Source: Myxococcaceae bacterium (GTDB taxonomy: Bacteria > Myxococcota > Myxococcia > Myxococcales > Myxococcaceae). Taken from it: DNA of 64,000 nt. Shown here in pieces: positions 40,027 to 55,063 of this stretch (positions are counted from its first letter, which is position 1; each line of letters starts with the position of its first letter). A program made the translations under genes and the position numbers. The stretch lies in assembly GCA_017881265.1 (NCBI GenBank), contig JADGRA010000005.1, forward strand, positions 1 through 64,000, read 5' to 3'. Below the pieces are notes generated by a model. That model saw only the letters and a list, made by a program, of their open reading frames with translations. It was not told the origin of the DNA and searched no databases.

Positions 40027-40977
40027 GTGGGTGACGACCGTCGGGACTCGCTGGACGAGAGCGTGGCGCGGATGCGACAGGCGATGGACCGGGCCTGGCA
40101 CGGGACGCTGCAGCAGGCGACAGACCCGCGCGAGTGGAGGGACGCCTGGCGCGAGCAGCGGCGTGTCTTGCGTGCGCAGCGGCGGCTGCGGCGAAAGGGC
40201 TCCAAAGTGCGGGGAGCCGTCTTCCTGGGGGTGGCGGCCATCCTCACCTACCTGGTCATCGACGGCGGGCCCTTCTGGCTGATGTGGGTCGCCCTCGGTT
40301 TAACCCTGTCTGGCTTCAGCCAGATTTTTCGCGAGGCCTTCACCGGCGAGAAGCCCGGGGACGTCGTCGAGGGAGAGGCCACGCCGGTGGCCCACCCGGC
40401 CCAGGACCCGACCAACCTCGCTCGGGTGGATGCCCTTTGCGACAAGCTGCTGGAGGAGCTCAAGAAGGGGCCGGCGGTGCTGCGCGAGGTGGTGCGCAAC
40501 CCCGAGCAGTCGGTGCGGGGACTGCGCGACACCATCCACGAGTTGGCCAGGCGCGAAGCAGAAGTCCGCGCCCTGGTGACGAATGCCGACGGCGAGCGCC
40601 TGCAGCGCGAGCGGGTGGACGTCGTTGCGCGGCGGGACTCCGCCACGGACGCCGTGACGCGCGAGCGCTGGGAGGGCGCCCTCAAGGCGCTGGATGCGCA
40701 GTTGCAGCACCGAGAGACGATGCGCACCCACGGGGCGCGCCTGGAGGCCGAGCGAGTGCGGCTGGGGTACACCCTGGAAAACCTCTACACCCAGGTGCTG
40801 GCGGTCCGCTCGACGGCCGGCGCGGACGCGGGCCAGCAGCTGAAGGCAGGTGTGGAACGGCTGGGAGACGAGATTTCGGCCGTCGCCGACGCGCTCGAGT
40901 CGATGCAGGCGGTGGACGCAGGCGCGGCCGGGTCCCCGGAGACGGCCCCCTTGCAGACGCCCCGCACGCGGGTGTGA
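40027..40977 (+). CDS. Hypothetical protein with two central TM segments and coiled-coil C-terminus
   Basis: GAVFLGVAAILTYLVIDGGPFWLMWVALGLTLSGF; GTG start. Confidence 0.55.
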   Translation: MGDDRRDSLDESVARMRQAMDRAWHGTLQQATDPREWRDAWREQRRVLRAQRRLRRKGSKVRGAVFLGVAAILTYLVIDGGPFWLMWVALGLTLSGFSQIFREAFTGEKPGDVVEGEATPVAHPAQDPTNLARVDALCDKLLEELKKGPAVLREVVRNPEQSVRGLRDTIHELARREAEVRALVTNADGERLQRERVDVVARRDSATDAVTRERWEGALKALDAQLQHRETMRTHGARLEAERVRLGYTLENLYTQVLAVRSTAGADAGQQLKAGVERLGDEISAVADALESMQAVDAGAAGSPETAPLQTPRTRV

Positions 40978-40993
40978 GGGCGGGCGGTGCCCT

Positions 40994-41938
40994 TCACCGG
41001 CCGGCGACTGTTCCGCTGACGACGGCGCCGTCCCGTTCCGTCCAGTACGCGTGCGCCAGACACGGCGTGCTGTGGGCGAGGCCCACCCGGCCGGAGGCGT
41101 CGAGCAGCACGAGTCCCCCTTGCCCGCCCACGCGCTGGGACAACAGCGCCACCGCGGCTTCGGCGGCCGCTTGCGCGTCCAGTCCGCGCTCCAGCGCCTG
41201 CAGGGCGCGCATGGCGAGGCCCACGCGCAGAATGTGCTCGCCCCAGCCGGTGCACGCCACGCCGCCGAGCCCGTCCTCGGCGCCATAGCCAATGCCCGGC
41301 AGCGGGGCGTCCCCCACGCGGCCGGGCAGGCTGAAGGACACGCCGCCGGTGCTGTTGCCGGCGGCCATTCGCCCCGCCGCGTCCAGCGCCACGGCACCCA
41401 CCGTGTCCGCGGGCCCGAAGCTGTCCGAGGCCTTGCGCGTCCCGGCGAGGAATTCCTCGTACAGGGCTTGTTCCCGCACGACGACCAGCGAACGGTTGTC
41501 CACCGCTTCGAAACCTTGCGCCCGGGCGAAGGCCTCAGCGCCTTCACCCACCAGCAAGTGGTGCTCGCTCGCCTCCAGCACGCGCCGCGCCAGGGAGATG
41601 GGATTCCTGAAGTGCTTCACCACCGCCACCGCTCCCACCTTGAGGGAAGTGCCGTCCATGAGGCCAGCATCCAGTTCCACCGAGCCATCGGCGACCAGGA
41701 CCGAGCCTGTGCCCGCATCGAAGGTGGGGTCGTCCTCCATCACCCGGATGGCCGCCTCGACGGCGTCCAGCGCCGAGCCACCGCGCTGAAGGACATCGCG
41801 GCCCCGCTCCGCGGCCACCCTGCAGCCGCCCCGGTGCGCCTCGCGCCGCGCGGCAGGAATGCTCCAGGCCCCTCCGTGCACCACCAGCGCTGGAGAGACC
41901 CGCGCCCCCGCTGCCTTCGCTGAGCGCGTCGCTGCCAA
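40994..41938 (-). CDS. Isoaspartyl peptidase/L-asparaginase (Ntn hydrolase)
   Basis: LVVHGGAWSIP; LDAVEAAIRVMEDDPTFDAGTGSV; DTVGAVALDAAGRMAAGNSTGG; start uncertain, TTG proposed. Confidence 0.85.
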   Translation of the reverse strand: MAATRSAKAAGARVSPALVVHGGAWSIPAARREAHRGGCRVAAERGRDVLQRGGSALDAVEAAIRVMEDDPTFDAGTGSVLVADGSVELDAGLMDGTSLKVGAVAVVKHFRNPISLARRVLEASEHHLLVGEGAEAFARAQGFEAVDNRSLVVVREQALYEEFLAGTRKASDSFGPADTVGAVALDAAGRMAAGNSTGGVSFSLPGRVGDAPLPGIGYGAEDGLGGVACTGWGEHILRVGLAMRALQALERGLDAQAAAEAAVALLSQRVGGQGGLVLLDASGRVGLAHSTPCLAHAYWTERDGAVVSGTVAGR

Positions 41939-41945
41939 GCCCCTG

Positions 41946-43412
41946 CTACCGGGTGAAGGGTTGGTGGACGCCGCGGGTGGGCAGCCGGGAGGGCTGCCCG
42001 GTGAGCCAGGCGTCGGCGGCGCGGGCCGCCTCGCGCCCGTCGGAGATGGCCCAGACGATGAGGCTGGCCCCGCGGCTGGCGTCGCCGGCCGCGAAGACGC
42101 CCGGGGCCGAGGTGGCGAAGGCGTTGTCCACGCGGATGTTGCCGCGCGCGTCGAGCGCGAGGCCAAGTTGCTGGCTCAACAAGGTGGTCTCCGGGCCGAC
42201 GAAGCCCATCGCCAGCACCACCATGTCCACCGGGTAGGCGACTTCGCTACCAGGTACCTCGACGAAGCGCCAGGCGCCGTTCGGCTCCCGCGCCAGCTCC
42301 ACGTGGACGGCGTGCAGGGCACCCAGCCGGCCGTCTTCTCCGGTGAGTTTCTGCGTCATGAGGCCGAACGCCCGCTCGCCGCCCTCCTCCTGGCTCGACG
42401 ACGTCCGGAACACGAGCGGCCACTGCGGCCAGGGGTTGTTGGTGGCGCGCTCGCGCGGGGGCATGGGTAGCAACTCAATCTGCCGGACGTCGGCGGCCTG
42501 CTGTCGGAGCGCCGTGCCGAGGCAGTCCGAGCCGGTGTCCCCGCCGCCGAGGATGATGACGCGCCTGCCGTGCGCCGTGGGCGCGTCGACCGGCACCAGC
42601 TGGCCGGCCAGACGCCGGTTCTGCGCCTCGAGAAAGTCCATCGCCCGCACCACGCCGTGGAGCTCGCGTCCCGGCACCTCCAGCTCCCGCGGGCGCTGTG
42701 CCCCGACCGCCAGGACCAGCGCGTCGTGGCTCGCCCGCAGCGCCTCGAACGTGGGCTCGCGTCCCACGTCGACGCCGGTCCGGAAGAGCACGCCCTCCTC
42801 CTCCAGCACCGCCAGTCGTCGGTCGATGACCCACTTCTCCAGCTTGAAATCCGGGATGCCGTAGCGCAGCAGCCCGCCGAGGGAGGGGGCCCTCTCATAC
42901 ACGGTGACGGTGTGACCGGCCTGGTTCAGCTGCGCCGCGGCCGCCAGCCCGGCCGGACCGCTGCCCACCACCGCCACGTGCTTTCCGGTGCGCAATGGGG
43001 GAGGACGCGCACGCACCCACCCTTCCTGGAAGGCCCGCTCGACAATCTCCTTCTCCACTGTCTCGATGGCCACCGCGTCCTGGTCGATGGCCAGCACGCA
43101 GGCCGCCTCGCAGGGCGCCGGGCAGAGCCGCCCGGTGAATTCGGGAAAGTTGTTGGTGCTATTGAGCGAGAGAAACGCGGCTTCCCAGTGGTTTCGGAAG
43201 ACCTGCTCATTGAATTCGGGGATGAGGTTTCCGAGGGGGCAGCCCTGGTGGCAGAAGGGCACGCCGCAGTCCATGCACCGTCCCGCTTGCTGCCGAGCGG
43301 TCTCCTCGCTCAGCGCCTCGGTGAATTCGGTCCAGTCGTGCAGGCGCTCGGACTTGGCCCGCTTGGCCGGTGCCGCCCGCCGCCACTCCATGAAGCCGGT
43401 CACCTTGCCCAA
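41946..43412 (-). CDS. gltD: Glutamate synthase small subunit
   Basis: CMDCGVPFCHQGCPLGNLIPEFNEQVF; GSGPAGLAAAAQLNQAGH; second Rossmann GGGDTGSDCLGT. Confidence 0.93.
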   Translation of the reverse strand: MGKVTGFMEWRRAAPAKRAKSERLHDWTEFTEALSEETARQQAGRCMDCGVPFCHQGCPLGNLIPEFNEQVFRNHWEAAFLSLNSTNNFPEFTGRLCPAPCEAACVLAIDQDAVAIETVEKEIVERAFQEGWVRARPPPLRTGKHVAVVGSGPAGLAAAAQLNQAGHTVTVYERAPSLGGLLRYGIPDFKLEKWVIDRRLAVLEEEGVLFRTGVDVGREPTFEALRASHDALVLAVGAQRPRELEVPGRELHGVVRAMDFLEAQNRRLAGQLVPVDAPTAHGRRVIILGGGDTGSDCLGTALRQQAADVRQIELLPMPPRERATNNPWPQWPLVFRTSSSQEEGGERAFGLMTQKLTGEDGRLGALHAVHVELAREPNGAWRFVEVPGSEVAYPVDMVVLAMGFVGPETTLLSQQLGLALDARGNIRVDNAFATSAPGVFAAGDASRGASLIVWAISDGREAARAADAWLTGQPSRLPTRGVHQPFTR

Positions 43413-43420
43413 AGTACGCG

Positions 43421-48040
<4,620 letters not shown>

Positions 48041-48070
48041 CGCCGGCCGGGCGGGCGTCCCAGGGGGCCT

Positions 48071-49651
48071 TCACAGGGCCATTCGCAGACCGACCCCCAG
48101 CTGAAGGATGGGGGAGTGGACGGTCACCGTGGCGGGCTTGGTCGTCGGTGGGTTGGTGGGCGGCGTCGTGTAGAACTGGACGTCGGGGATGGTGAAGCCC
48201 AGGCGGAACTCGCCGCCCAGGTGGCCGTAATCCACTGCCGTATAGGCCTCCACCTGCAGGTAACTCAGCACCGTGACGATGAAATCCAGCCGGGTGATGG
48301 CGCTGACGTCGCTGAGGTTGCCGATGGTGGTCAGCACCCACGTCGTCCTGGCCGTCGTGTCGAGCAACGTCGCGCTGAAGGCCAGGTAATTCCGCCCGAC
48401 ATAGAACGGCTGGTAGGCGCCTTCGAGGATGAGGTTGGGGTACTGCTTGGAGCCGAAGCTGCCGGTGTTGAAGAAGTACTCGACACCGAAGGTGATGCTC
48501 TTGTTGCCCTCGAGGTTGAGCGAGTAGGTGGCGCCCGCCACCGCCTGGTAGACCGGGAGGGAGGGTTGCTGGACTGGGCCGAAGGGGTAGCCGCCGTAGG
48601 TGCCTGGCTGGACGATGCTGCTGGCTGCCGTCGCCCCACAATTCAGGCTGTTGGGCAGGTCCAGACACTGCTTCACCACCGCCTCGGCGTAGAGGTCGAC
48701 GTCGCCCAGTCCCCCTGTCGCGTACGCGCCCACGCGCCAGGCGCGGTTCTTCTGGGCGAGCCCGTTCACCCCCACCGCCCCGCCCTTGAAGTCGTATTCG
48801 ATTTGCCCGGCGCCCCCGACGTCTTCCAGCACGCCGTTGGTGTTGTTCTGGGTGCCGGTGATGACGTTGATGGAGCCACCAGCGGTGCCCAGGGTGTTGG
48901 TGTTCTGCGTGGGCTCGAACACGGCCACCGCGGTGAAGTTGAGCCCCACCTTCTCCCAGGGGATTTGCACGCGGAGCATGCTCACGCCGAGCCGTGCGTC
49001 GAAGATGGCGAGCGGGTCCCTCGGCCGGCTGGCCAGGAAGTCGTCCGGGTTAAAGTACTGGCCGGCTCCCCATTTGACGTGCTGCCGTCCGACGGTGAAG
49101 AAGGCGGCGCGCGCGATGTCGAAGCTGAGCCAGGCCGAATCCAGGTAGACGGCCGGATTGGTGACGGATTGGATTCCGGCAGTGGGAACCCCGGTCACGA
49201 AGACGGTGCTGCCAAGCAGCGGGTCATAGGTAAGGCGACCGAGCACGAAGGCGCGCAGCCGGTCCGTGGGGCGGGCATCCAGGTACACGTCCAAAAGCGT
49301 GGGCAGCGAGAGGCTGGACTGGCCGACGTCCTGGTCCTGCGAGATGACGGTGATGGCGCGGATGTAGAACTGCCCGCCGATTTTGAGCGCATCCTCCTTC
49401 ACCAACCCCGCGGCGAAGGCATCCTGCGCTGGAGCGCCGGTGAGAATCTGCTGCTCGCCGGCGGCGCTGGTGCGGTCCGGTGCCGGTCCGGCGCTCGGAA
49501 TGAGCGGCGGGCCCGACGGGGCTGCCGCAGGGGCCCCGGGCGTCCCCGCGTCGGGGGGCGCCCCGAAGAGGGCCTCCTCGTCGGGGCGCCCCTGCGCCAG
49601 GGCATTGCCGGCGAGCAGTCCCAGAAGGAGCGCCGCCGCGCGGACTGTCAT
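48071..49651 (-). CDS. Outer-membrane beta-barrel protein
   Basis: Signal peptide MTVRAAALLLGLLAGNALAQ; alternating amphipathic strands; last gene of ABC operon. Confidence 0.6.
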   Translation of the reverse strand: MTVRAAALLLGLLAGNALAQGRPDEEALFGAPPDAGTPGAPAAAPSGPPLIPSAGPAPDRTSAAGEQQILTGAPAQDAFAAGLVKEDALKIGGQFYIRAITVISQDQDVGQSSLSLPTLLDVYLDARPTDRLRAFVLGRLTYDPLLGSTVFVTGVPTAGIQSVTNPAVYLDSAWLSFDIARAAFFTVGRQHVKWGAGQYFNPDDFLASRPRDPLAIFDARLGVSMLRVQIPWEKVGLNFTAVAVFEPTQNTNTLGTAGGSINVITGTQNNTNGVLEDVGGAGQIEYDFKGGAVGVNGLAQKNRAWRVGAYATGGLGDVDLYAEAVVKQCLDLPNSLNCGATAASSIVQPGTYGGYPFGPVQQPSLPVYQAVAGATYSLNLEGNKSITFGVEYFFNTGSFGSKQYPNLILEGAYQPFYVGRNYLAFSATLLDTTARTTWVLTTIGNLSDVSAITRLDFIVTVLSYLQVEAYTAVDYGHLGGEFRLGFTIPDVQFYTTPPTNPPTTKPATVTVHSPILQLGVGLRMAL

Positions 49652-50421
49652 CGGCTCTTCGCCTCGAGCCAGGCCTTGGTGAAGATGTTTGCCTCGAGGG
49701 GCCGCAGGTCCACGCTCTTCAGCACGACGATGGTGCTGTTCTCCTTTTCGACCTCGTCGTAGATGCGGATTTCTCCCGGGTACCAGACCTCGGCCTTCTT
49801 CGACTCGCTGTAGAGCTTCTGCCAGCGGGGGTAATAGAGGGTGCGCATGAGGCGGCCGGACAGGGCGAACTCCTGCCGCTTGAGGACGTTGCCACTCGCC
49901 TGGTCCACCCACAGCTTCACCACCGGAAAGGCGACGTCGGTGTTCGGCTTGACCTTCAACTCGAGCTCCCAGACGTCGAATTGCCCGAGCTTGCCCTCGC
50001 CCTTGGAGGTCGCGTCGTATTCCTCGGCCAGCTTCGACTGGTCGAAGTCCGCGCGCCGGCTGTCGGTCCCGGCGATGCGCTCCCGCTCGGTGCGGCGGTC
50101 CCACTTGCCGGTGCCCGGGTCATAGGACCAGAGGTTCTTGTCGAGCCGGATGTAGCCCTTGCCCGCCTCCCCCTTGGGCTTGGTGAAGAGAATCATCAGC
50201 TTCTCGTCCTCGTCGCGCCGGTAGATGAGGGCTTCGCGGGCGATGTCCGTCTTGTCCTTCTCCTTCTGCTCCAGGTAGGCGAGCGACTTGTAGTCGCCGC
50301 TGTTGTGCTGTCGGTAGTCGATGGTCTTGAGGACTTGGAGGACCGCGTCCTGGTTGGCGAGCGGTGCTCCGAGGGCCGGGGTCGCCAACACCAGGCACCA
50401 AAGAAAAAGAGACGTCTTCAA
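49648..50421 (-). CDS. LolA-like outer-membrane lipoprotein-sorting protein
   Basis: Signal peptide; YRRDEDEKLMILFTKPKGEAGKGYIRLDKNLWSYDPGTGKWDRR; ATGA overlap with barrel gene. Confidence 0.75.
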   Translation of the reverse strand: MKTSLFLWCLVLATPALGAPLANQDAVLQVLKTIDYRQHNSGDYKSLAYLEQKEKDKTDIAREALIYRRDEDEKLMILFTKPKGEAGKGYIRLDKNLWSYDPGTGKWDRRTERERIAGTDSRRADFDQSKLAEEYDATSKGEGKLGQFDVWELELKVKPNTDVAFPVVKLWVDQASGNVLKRQEFALSGRLMRTLYYPRWQKLYSESKKAEVWYPGEIRIYDEVEKENSTIVVLKSVDLRPLEANIFTKAWLEAKSR

Positions 50422-50422
50422 G

Positions 50423-51724
50423 TCAGCCCACCTGGTGCATGGCCGTCACCGGCTGGAGCCGGGCGGCGAGGAAGGAGGGGATGAGGGAGATGGCGGTCGT
50501 GCAGCCGGTGATGAGCAGCACCGAGCCGAGCAGGGCGCTCGGAAGGACGGCGAGGTGGACTTCCTCCCGCATCAGGAAGAGCTGCACCGTGATGGGGGCA
50601 TGCAGGTGGGCGGCGTTGATGAGGGCGCACACCAACAGGCCGAGCAGCGCGCCGAAGAGGGCCGAGGCCAGGGACAGGCTGAGCGCCTCCACCAGGAACA
50701 TCGCCAGCACCCGCATCCTTTGCATCCCGATGGCGCGCAGCGTGCCAATCTCCCGGGTGCGCTCGCGGATGGCAATCCACAGCGTGTTCATGATGCCCAC
50801 CGCGATGATGGTGAGCAGGATGCCAATCAGCACGAAGGACAGCCAGGTGATGGCGGTCAGCGTCCACTGTACGAAGGCGATTTCATCCTGCCAGTTGGTG
50901 ACGTCGAGCTTCTGACCGGTCCAGCCCTCGCGGTTCACCACCTCGAACTTCTGGAAAAAGGCGCGCGGGTCCTTGTCCATCAGCTGAAAGCCCGCCGCGG
51001 GCAGCACTTCCCGCAGCCGTGCTTCCACTTTCGGGACGTCGCGGATGTCCTTCAGGTACAGCATCATCGCTCCGGTGGAGTCCTCGTTGAGGGCGTATAG
51101 AGCCCGCAGGGTGACGGCCGGGACGTAGGTGTTGAACATGCTGAGCAGGCCGACGTTCCTGGCGATGGCGGCCACCTTGACGTCGACCGTGTTGGCTGCG
51201 CCCCGCAGCGTGTACGACGACAGCGTGATGACGTCGCCCACCCGCACCCCCAGGCGTGTGGCTTGTTCCTGGAAGAGGAGGATGGTGCCGGGCTCGGTGA
51301 GGGCGTCGAGCGAGCCCTGCTGCACCTGCACCACCCGCCGGAACCCCGGCTCATTGGAGATGTCGATGCCGTTGACGCCCACCTGCAACGACCCCGTGTC
51401 GCTCACCAGCTTGGCCCAGCCTCGACCGCGCTCGGTCACGTAGTCGAGCTCCGGCACCTGGGGCCGAATCACCTCCAGCACCTTCTTGTAGTGCGTCACC
51501 ACCGGGGCGGACTGCCCGGCGGTCACCTTGAAGAAACCGGCGACGTTCACCTGGCCGGTCATCAGCGTCGTGGCCGACTCGAGGATGGTGGACCGAATGC
51601 CGTTGAGGAGCCCGAGCAGGACCACCAGCAGCATGGTGACGCCGGCAATGGCGCCGCCCAGCATCAGCGTGCGACGCCGGTGGGTGACCAGGTTGCGGAA
51701 GGCGATGAGGAAGAGTTGGCGCAT
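50423..51724 (-). CDS. FtsX/MacB-type ABC permease
   Basis: N-term TM, large periplasmic region, LRAIGMQRMRVLAMFLVEALSLSLASALFGALLGLL. Confidence 0.85.
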   Translation of the reverse strand: MRQLFLIAFRNLVTHRRRTLMLGGAIAGVTMLLVVLLGLLNGIRSTILESATTLMTGQVNVAGFFKVTAGQSAPVVTHYKKVLEVIRPQVPELDYVTERGRGWAKLVSDTGSLQVGVNGIDISNEPGFRRVVQVQQGSLDALTEPGTILLFQEQATRLGVRVGDVITLSSYTLRGAANTVDVKVAAIARNVGLLSMFNTYVPAVTLRALYALNEDSTGAMMLYLKDIRDVPKVEARLREVLPAAGFQLMDKDPRAFFQKFEVVNREGWTGQKLDVTNWQDEIAFVQWTLTAITWLSFVLIGILLTIIAVGIMNTLWIAIRERTREIGTLRAIGMQRMRVLAMFLVEALSLSLASALFGALLGLLVCALINAAHLHAPITVQLFLMREEVHLAVLPSALLGSVLLITGCTTAISLIPSFLAARLQPVTAMHQVG

Positions 51725-51732
51725 GGCGGAGG

Positions 51733-53826
51733 CTACTCGTCAGTCTGCATCGCACGCACCGGCGGCACGCGCGCGGCCAGGAAGGCCGGGTAGAGGGTGG
51801 ACACGACGCTCACCACCAGGACAATCCCCATCGCCGCGATGACATTGCTGATCGACAGGTGGGGGTAGAGCCTGGGCCCGGAGAAGAAGAAGTACATGAT
51901 GTCGGCCGTGGCCCGGATGCCCTTGGCGCCCACCCAGCCGACGATGCCTGCGCCGAGCAGCGCCCCGGCTGCGCCGAAGACCACCCCCAGCGTCAGCGTC
52001 TCCGAAAGAACCATGGTCAGCACGAAGGGCCGCTGCGCGCCGATGGCGCGCATCGTCCCGACCTCGGCGGTCCGCCGCAGGGTGGCCATCATCATTGCGT
52101 TGTTGATGATGACCATCGCCACCACGAAGATGATGAACGCGGCGACGTAGAGGACCAGCCGTGCCAGCATTACCAGCTGGCCGAGAATGCCCGAGGCGTC
52201 CTGCCAGGAGACGGCATAGATGCCCAGGTGCTCGCGGTCGGACAGCTCGCGCACCTCCCGCAACGTCTGCTTCAGCTTACTCGGGTCCTTGAGGATGACA
52301 GCGGCGTTGAGGACGACGCCGCGGCTGATTTCGGCATGGTCGAAGACTCGCTGCTGGAGGTCCTTGCGCCGGAGGTTGGCGGCGGTTCCCGGGAAGGCCT
52401 TCTTGTCGTCGATGAGGCCCGGGGTCGCCTCGGCCACTACCTTGCGCCCGCTTCCAAATAATTCCTCCTCGGCGTGGGTGCGGTCCACCGCCTGCGCGCC
52501 GGCTTCCTGCTTGAGCGCCTGAATCTCCGCGCTCGTGTCGGCCCCGAGGTACCCGTACAGCTCTCGGAAGGACATGATGTCCATCAGGCTGATGTTCCCG
52601 GCCAGCGGCGACTTTTCCAGGCCCTTGAAGCGAAAGGTGCCCCACACCGGGATGTTCAAGCTTTTCGTGTAGCCGCTGCGGGTGAAGGCGGTGATGGTGA
52701 GCACGTCGCCCACCCGGAGACGGTAGAGCTGAAGCAGCGGGGCGAGCTCCTTGTAGAAGAAAGCGTAGCGCGCTTGGAAGTTGTCGTCGGTCACGGCGAA
52801 GAAGGCCGAGAGCAGCTCGGGCAGCGTGCCATCCGAGCGGCCGAGAGAGGCGCGCAGCGCCCGCACCGCCTGCTCGGACTTAAGGGGGTCGAGCTGCAGG
52901 AGAATCTCGCGGGTCTGCTGGGCGTTCTGGTGCACGTAGCGCTGCAGCTCCGGGTCCGTCGAGATAAGCGCGCCCGTATCCACCGCCTCCTTGATGAGGT
53001 CCATCCGACGGGCCGTCTTCAGCTTGAGGTACTGCTCGTAGATGAATTTCGAGAGCAACATGCCGCGGCGCCCGGGGGGAACCGCCTGGCCGTCGACAAT
53101 CTCCATCCGGTCGAACGACTTGGCGAACCCGTCCAGGTCCGTGCCCACGTAGCGCAGGGGCACCAGGTCACCGTCGGGAAGCTGTGGCGCGACCTTGTTC
53201 TCGAGGAACTCCAGCGCGCCGTAGGGGTCCTCGTCGAAACCCTGCCAGAAGGCGTCGGAGGAGGCGCGCTCCACCGCCGCCAACGCTTCGGGGTCCCGCG
53301 CCTCGGTGGTCTCCATCTCGGTGGCGCGCCCGAGGTCGGTGTGGAGGACCCTGACAATCTGCCGCACGTGCTCCTTGAGGCTCTGCCGTTCGGCCTCGAG
53401 CTCGGCTGTCTTGCCGTTCTCCTTCTCCTCGCGCACCACGCCGCGGAGCTCCGCCAGGGTGAGGTCCACCGTGTTGCCGGAGGTGATGAGCGAGCCATTG
53501 ATGCCCATCGGCACCACGGCCTTCACGTTCGGCAGCTTGGAGATGGCACCCTCGACGCGCTGGTAGTCCTGCATCGGGCTCAGGTCCGGCTCGTTGCCCA
53601 TGGTGGGCCAGATGGACATCGGGTCGCGGCTGGTGACGCTGTACAGCTGGATGTGCCCGGACACGGTACCGACGATGCTGCGGCTCATCGAGCCGAGCAG
53701 GCTGTCCAGCATCGCGCCGCCCACCACCAGCAGCAGCGTGTAGAAGAAGATGATGGCCCCGATGAGGAGGTTGATGCGGCTGCGGAACAGGTTCCGGAGC
53801 GAGACCTGGAGCAGTAGCCGAAGCAT
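51733..53826 (-). CDS. FtsX/MacB-type ABC permease (large)
   Basis: NLFRSRINLLIGAIIFFYTLLLVVGGAML; MRAIGAQRPFVLTMVLSETLTLGVVFGAAGALLGAGI. Confidence 0.85.
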   Translation of the reverse strand: MLRLLLQVSLRNLFRSRINLLIGAIIFFYTLLLVVGGAMLDSLLGSMSRSIVGTVSGHIQLYSVTSRDPMSIWPTMGNEPDLSPMQDYQRVEGAISKLPNVKAVVPMGINGSLITSGNTVDLTLAELRGVVREEKENGKTAELEAERQSLKEHVRQIVRVLHTDLGRATEMETTEARDPEALAAVERASSDAFWQGFDEDPYGALEFLENKVAPQLPDGDLVPLRYVGTDLDGFAKSFDRMEIVDGQAVPPGRRGMLLSKFIYEQYLKLKTARRMDLIKEAVDTGALISTDPELQRYVHQNAQQTREILLQLDPLKSEQAVRALRASLGRSDGTLPELLSAFFAVTDDNFQARYAFFYKELAPLLQLYRLRVGDVLTITAFTRSGYTKSLNIPVWGTFRFKGLEKSPLAGNISLMDIMSFRELYGYLGADTSAEIQALKQEAGAQAVDRTHAEEELFGSGRKVVAEATPGLIDDKKAFPGTAANLRRKDLQQRVFDHAEISRGVVLNAAVILKDPSKLKQTLREVRELSDREHLGIYAVSWQDASGILGQLVMLARLVLYVAAFIIFVVAMVIINNAMMMATLRRTAEVGTMRAIGAQRPFVLTMVLSETLTLGVVFGAAGALLGAGIVGWVGAKGIRATADIMYFFFSGPRLYPHLSISNVIAAMGIVLVVSVVSTLYPAFLAARVPPVRAMQTDE

Positions 53827-54545
53827 CAGTGCATCCCCGCGGCCTGCGCCCCGCCCAGTGGCTTCTCCCGGCCGACAATCTGGCCGTCTTCCAGGCGAAT
53901 GACGGCGTTGGCGTGGCTCATCACCCGGGCGTCGTGGGTGGAGAAGATGAACGTCGTGCCATCCCGCTCGTTGAGCTCCTTCATCAGGTCGATGATGTGC
54001 TCGCCCGTCACCGAGTCGAGGTTGGCCGTCGGCTCGTCCGCCAGCACCAGCTGCGGGCTGCCCACCAGGGCCCGCGCCACCGCCACCCGCTGGCGCTGGC
54101 CGCCGGACAGCTCGCTCGGGCGGTGGTCGGCGTGGGTCGCAATGCCCACCTGCTCGAGGAGCAGCATCACCCGCTTCCGCCGCTCCGGGGCGCTGAGCTT
54201 GCGCTGCAGCAGCAGCGGGAACTCGACGTTCTGAAAGACGCTGAGCACCGGCACCAGGTTGAAGCTCTGGAAGATGAAGCCAATGGTATTCAGCCGCAGG
54301 GAGGTGAGCTCCCGCTCGCTCAGCTCGGCCGTGTTCCGTCCCGCCACCACCACGGTGCCCCGCGTGGCCACGTCCACGCAGCCGATGAGGTTGAGCAGGG
54401 TCGTCTTCCCGCTCCCGGAAGGTCCGGCGATGGAGATGAATTCACCGGCCACCACGTCGAGCGAGACGCCACGCAGCGCCGGCACCAGGGTCTTGCCGAG
54501 GCTGTATTCCTTGTACACGTCGACGATGCTGACGATGGGGGCCAT
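53826..54545 (-). CDS. LolD/MacB-type ABC ATPase
   Basis: GPSGSGKTTLLNLIGCVD; LSGGQRQRVAVARALVGSPQLVLADEPTANLD. Confidence 0.92.
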   Translation of the reverse strand: MAPIVSIVDVYKEYSLGKTLVPALRGVSLDVVAGEFISIAGPSGSGKTTLLNLIGCVDVATRGTVVVAGRNTAELSERELTSLRLNTIGFIFQSFNLVPVLSVFQNVEFPLLLQRKLSAPERRKRVMLLLEQVGIATHADHRPSELSGGQRQRVAVARALVGSPQLVLADEPTANLDSVTGEHIIDLMKELNERDGTTFIFSTHDARVMSHANAVIRLEDGQIVGREKPLGGAQAAGMH

Positions 54546-54703
54546 GTAAGTCCGTCTCCCTGTGGCAACGGCTAACCGCGCGACCTTGGCCGGGTCAAGC
54601 GGCGTCACTGTAAAGAAGCGTCAGCCGCTCTAGCATCCGCACCCGTCTCGCGTCGCCCGCGAACGTCCATGGGCCCCCCGGGCCCCCGGGGAGGGCGTGT
54701 GGG

Positions 54704-55063
54704 TCACCGGGGCTCGACGTGCGTGCCGTCTCGCAGCGCCTCACCAGGGTAGAGCGCCACTTGCTGCCCCGCCGTCAGGCCGGAGAGGACCTCGGCATCC
54801 GCGTCGTTGCGTCGGCCGAGCTCGACGCGGCGCAGGTGCGCCCGGCCGTCGTCGACGGTGTAGACGGCCCAGCCCGTTCCCTGCCGGAAGGCGGCCCCGG
54901 TGGGGACGAGCAGGACATCCGCTGCGTCCACCGTCACGACGCGCACCTGCACCCGGTACCGGTCCTGTAGCCCGACGCGGGCCTCCGCGGCGTCGGTCAG
55001 GTCGGCGAGGACATTCACCCGCTGTTCCTCCACGCCCAGCGCCGACACCTTGGTGAAGGGTCA
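54704..55063 (-). pseudogene. C-terminal remnant of periplasmic membrane-fusion (HlyD/MacA-like) protein
   Basis: In-frame TGA (55061-55063) then PFTKVSALGVEEQRVNVLADLTDAAEARVGLQDRYRVQVRVVTVDAADVLLVPTGAAFRQGTGWAVYTVDDGRAHLRRVELGRRNDADAEVLSGLTAGQQVALYPGEAL; N-terminal two thirds absent. Confidence 0.75.
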
